NCBI RefSeq assembly: GCF_026745355.1
Contig: NC_079207.1
Coordinates: 11,971,625 to 12,035,624, forward strand
Source of the DNA: Beta vulgaris subsp. vulgaris
Taxonomy: Eukaryota > Streptophyta > Magnoliopsida > Caryophyllales > Amaranthaceae
Reading direction: 5' to 3'
DNA length: 64,000 nt
Part shown: piece by piece, positions 61,263 to 64,000 of the stretch
Layout: every line of letters starts with the position of its first letter
Position numbering within the stretch: the first letter of the stretch is position 1
Notes under the pieces: model-generated
What the model was told of the DNA's origin: nothing
Seen by the model: the letters and a program-made list of their open reading frames with translations, nothing else
The model's database searches: none
Program-made: the position numbers and the translations under genes

Positions 61263-63084
61263 CGAATATCACGATGGTGGTGTAACTTCATTGAGTAAGA
61301 TCTGGTAGAACTCAGATCTGCAATTTGAGTTGAGAGAAATTGTGGCGGTAGGTTGGAGGTGTGGTGTTGAGTTGGGGATATGGGTGGGCTGGAGGTGTGG
61401 TGTTGAGTTGGGGGATCTGGGTATACCTTAGATTCGCAATTTAAGGAGATAGATTGTGCCGGTGGGTAGGAGGTGATGGTCTAGGAAAAAAAAAGAAAAA
61501 GAGAAGGTTAAAGTTAGAAATATTTAGTGAAAATAGAATAATTTTAAATAATTTGAAAACGATGTTCAGCATTTTAGCTTCGAAAGTGCCGCGGGTAGCT
61601 CCAATTTTCAAACTTGGTCCAATTTTGCGTAACATATTTTTTCATATCCTACCTTACGGAGATGAACACGCAATTTCTCAAATTTTCCTATTTTATGGAG
61701 ATCGATTGACAATGATGTTTAGATACTTTAGATGATGCTAGGTACGTGGGGCCTATTTTGAAGGACTTGGACCATTAATTTTCTCCCTTTGCTTGCTCCT
61801 GTCACGTATTCACGAGTGATAGATTATGAAATAGCACTACTCCTGTATATTTCCAAACATATTAGGAAAGTGGCAAGATTATCAACCCAGAAATTTCCAT
61901 GCTCTGCCCACATACGTAGCCTTCCAAAAGGACCAAAACGCAGCATTATTATTGGAAGCATTTTTGTCTCTTCTCCTACCTTACATTACATCAAAAACAT
62001 GTGGTAGAAATACAATAATCAACTCATAGGTATCATACTCATTTCTACAAATTCTGTTTCTTTTTTATTATTATATTATATATTTAGAAAAGTTAGTGTT
62101 TCGGTATTGAATAAGAGGATACCTGATATTACGAGGCCGTCATGTATAACGGTCCTTTAACAAATGATAAGTTGCTTATTTCACAATTGTTGAATAATAT
62201 GTTTTTTTTCCGGTGAACAAGAAGTAAAAATTAGTAAATTCAAAAATAATGTTAGAGTTATTACAATACGAGATGTAAGCATTTATGTAAAAATTAAGAG
62301 GGTTAGAAAAAGTCTTAATATTCATGCAATCATCTAGTCTTCTTTCTTTCATTTAGGAAGGTAAAAGGAACTTAATGTGTTGATTTAATTCATTTTCTTC
62401 ATCATCTGCTGAATTTTTTTTTTTTTGGCAAAATTATATTCTCATTAAGCATGAAATTTTGTCTTTTGTTCTTTTTTCTCTTTCTTCCTTTACTAGGCTT
62501 TCACTTTCATGATATAGCATCCACATATCTCAATTGAGCTGTATGGCCTACACTTCAACTGTTCTTTCTTTTTCAGGCTAAGAGGTTAGTTTTTGTCAAA
62601 TTATATCTTTCAAGACTACAAAAGACTCCCACTTTCATCAGTGTGAAAACATAATTGCACTTAAAAGAATTTCAACCAACATATATATGTCTTGCATTTA
62701 CCCTTTCATAGCTTAGTAGTTACTTACAACTTTTTTTTGTCAATAGAAAATTTAATGCTGTGATGTGAAGCTCTAAGAATCCCAAATTTGGCCACTTGTA
62801 AATTATGGTAATGTTTGATTTTCCATCTTTTTTCTGAAGTTTTTTTTTTTTTTATATAAAAAAGATAAGTTTGATGGGTTCCTTGTTTATTGAAGAAAAG
62901 GGTTGTAATCTCTGATTGACTTTCTAAGTAAATAAATTAATAAAAGGTTGCTTCATGTTTGTTTATTCCTCTTGTCTAATATTTAGAACTTTTAGGCTTT
63001 TGTTTAGATATTGGAGCTTTCTACCATGTGCTTCTCTGCTATTATCACCTACATTATGACAAGTTGTTCTTTGTTTTGCAGCAA
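61263..63084. other. Intergenic and upstream region of the GLR gene
   Basis: No gene is recognised. Several short plus-strand frames (61454-61735, 61789-62007) lack domains. 63061-63081 ends TTGTTTTGCAG, a good splice acceptor, so a 5' UTR intron of the GLR gene may lie here. Confidence 0.4.
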
Positions 63085-63156
63085 ATGAGAACTGGGTTTT
63101 TATGGGGTTTATTGGTTCCAATATTTATGAATATATATGTGCAGGAAGGTGGATAG
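63085..63156 (+). promoter_or_regulatory. Upstream open reading frame in the GLR leader
   Basis: ATG at 63085 gives 23 residues (MRTGFLWGLLVPIFMNIYVQ then EGG) and TAG at 63154-63156, 18 bp before the GLR start. It follows a TTTTGCAG acceptor. The peptide is hydrophobic and could itself resemble a signal sequence. It could affect translation of the main frame if present in the transcript. Confidence 0.45.
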
Positions 63157-63174
63157 ATTTTCTGCTACTCCACC

Positions 63175-64000
63175 ATGATTTTTAGGGTGTTTGGATTTTT
63201 GCTGTTATTTAGATTGATAATATTGCAAAATGGGATATTATGTGCAAATGGGGTTGATACAATTTCTTCAACAAGACCTAAAGTTGTCAACATTGGAGCA
63301 ATAATGTCTTTCAATTCCATAACTGGTAAAGTTGCAAAACTTGCAATTGAAGCAGCCATGGATGATGTAAATTCCTCTTCACAAGTTCTTAAGGGAACTA
63401 AGCTCAACATCTCAATGTCAGATAGCAATTACAGTGGATTTCTTGGAGCTATTGAGGGTAAATTACTTTAGAAACCCAATTCTTTTGTTGCAATTTTGTT
63501 TGATTTTGTGAGAATTTTATGTTGATTTTATCATAATCTTGTTGTTCCTTATTTCTTTCAGCAATGACCATTATAGAGAGTGGGGTAGTGGCAATAATAG
63601 GCCCTCAATCATCTGTAATAGCTCATGTAGTTTCTCAGGTTGCAAAGGGACTTCAAGTGCCTTTGCTCTCCTTTGCTGCCACAGACCCAACCCTTTCCTC
63701 CCTAGACTATCCTTTCGTTGTTCGAACGAACCAAAACGATCTTTTCCAAATGGCTGCAATAGCAGATATTGTAGACTACTATGGATGGCGGGAAGTAACC
63801 GTCATTTTCACTGATGATGATTATGGGAGGAATGGGATGGCTGCTTTAGGTGATAAGTTGGCTAAGAAGCGATGTTCAATAAGCTATAAAGCTCCTATGA
63901 GTCCTATCCTCAACAGAGAAGACATAAGGAATGTTTTGTTTGAGGTTGCCTTACAAGAATCTAGGATCCTTGTTCTTCATACTTATAATAATTATGGCCT
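63175..64000 (+). CDS. Glutamate receptor-like channel, GLR3 type, 5' part (runs off the window)
   Basis: Exon 1 63175-63457 (ATTGAGG|gtaaat, phase 1), intron 63458-63561 (ends tttcag), exon 2 63562 to beyond 64000. The product starts with a hydrophobic signal peptide (about residues 1-25). The N-terminal ligand-binding (ANF/LIVBP) domain follows: [40 protein letters not shown], then across the junction [60 protein letters not shown] and [20 protein letters not shown]. GLRs are plasma-membrane amino-acid-gated cation channels used in calcium and wound signalling. The pore and ligand-binding S1/S2 parts lie outside the window. The visible sequence is intact. Confidence 0.93.

Overview
The window is nuclear DNA of a flowering plant. 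Intron-bearing plant genes, many plant-type MITEs, copia and hAT remnants and a decayed chloroplast insert all point that way. The petA relic reads [13 protein letters not shown] near its C-terminal third. From memory this resembles spinach-type chenopods (Caryophyllales), so an Amaranthaceae/Chenopodioideae genome is likely but not proven.

Layout. 0-4.2 kb holds repeats only: a Stowaway-like MITE, a decayed copia integrase/RT remnant (minus), a dispersed repeat, and Tourist-like and CACTA-like ends. 4.3-5.6 kb is an intact intronless AVT3-type vacuolar amino acid transporter (minus). 6.7-9.9 kb is a run of small TIR elements, one swollen by about 0.9 kb of ATT microsatellite. 10.3-15.0 kb is a nuclear plastid insert (ycf4, cemA, petA, psbJ/L/F/E plus a displaced psaI): ycf4 is open and psbJ nearly so, the rest are broken.

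15.7-32.3 kb is a tandem array of about 0.9-1.2 kb monomers in two length classes, with a (CCAACAA)n expansion of about 360 bp and a MITE inserted at a site whose empty form survives in sister monomers. 33.5-33.9 kb is a broken SF3b14/p14 splicing-factor gene with a telo-box leader. 34.4-41 kb is layered transposons, including a copia element whose two halves diverge from one breakpoint and whose RNase H region carries a hAT MITE with a perfect 8-bp target duplication. 41.8-44.5 kb is a long-TIR element containing another repeat, and 45.2-46.0 kb is a second long-TIR element.

46.3-51.2 kb is a Myb/SANT-like gene with a 10-codon first exon and a 3.9 kb intron. 52.7-53.1 kb is mitochondrial ribosomal protein L11 (minus). 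53.6-57.8 kb is a whole but dead hAT (DUF4371-type) transposon nested in a MITE, and a 265-bp relative lies at 59.6 kb. The right edge (63.2-64.0 kb) is the 5' part of a GLR3-type glutamate receptor-like gene that runs out of the window.

The host genes are unrelated housekeeping or signalling genes and form no cluster. The notable content is the tandem array, the layered transposons and the plastid insert.
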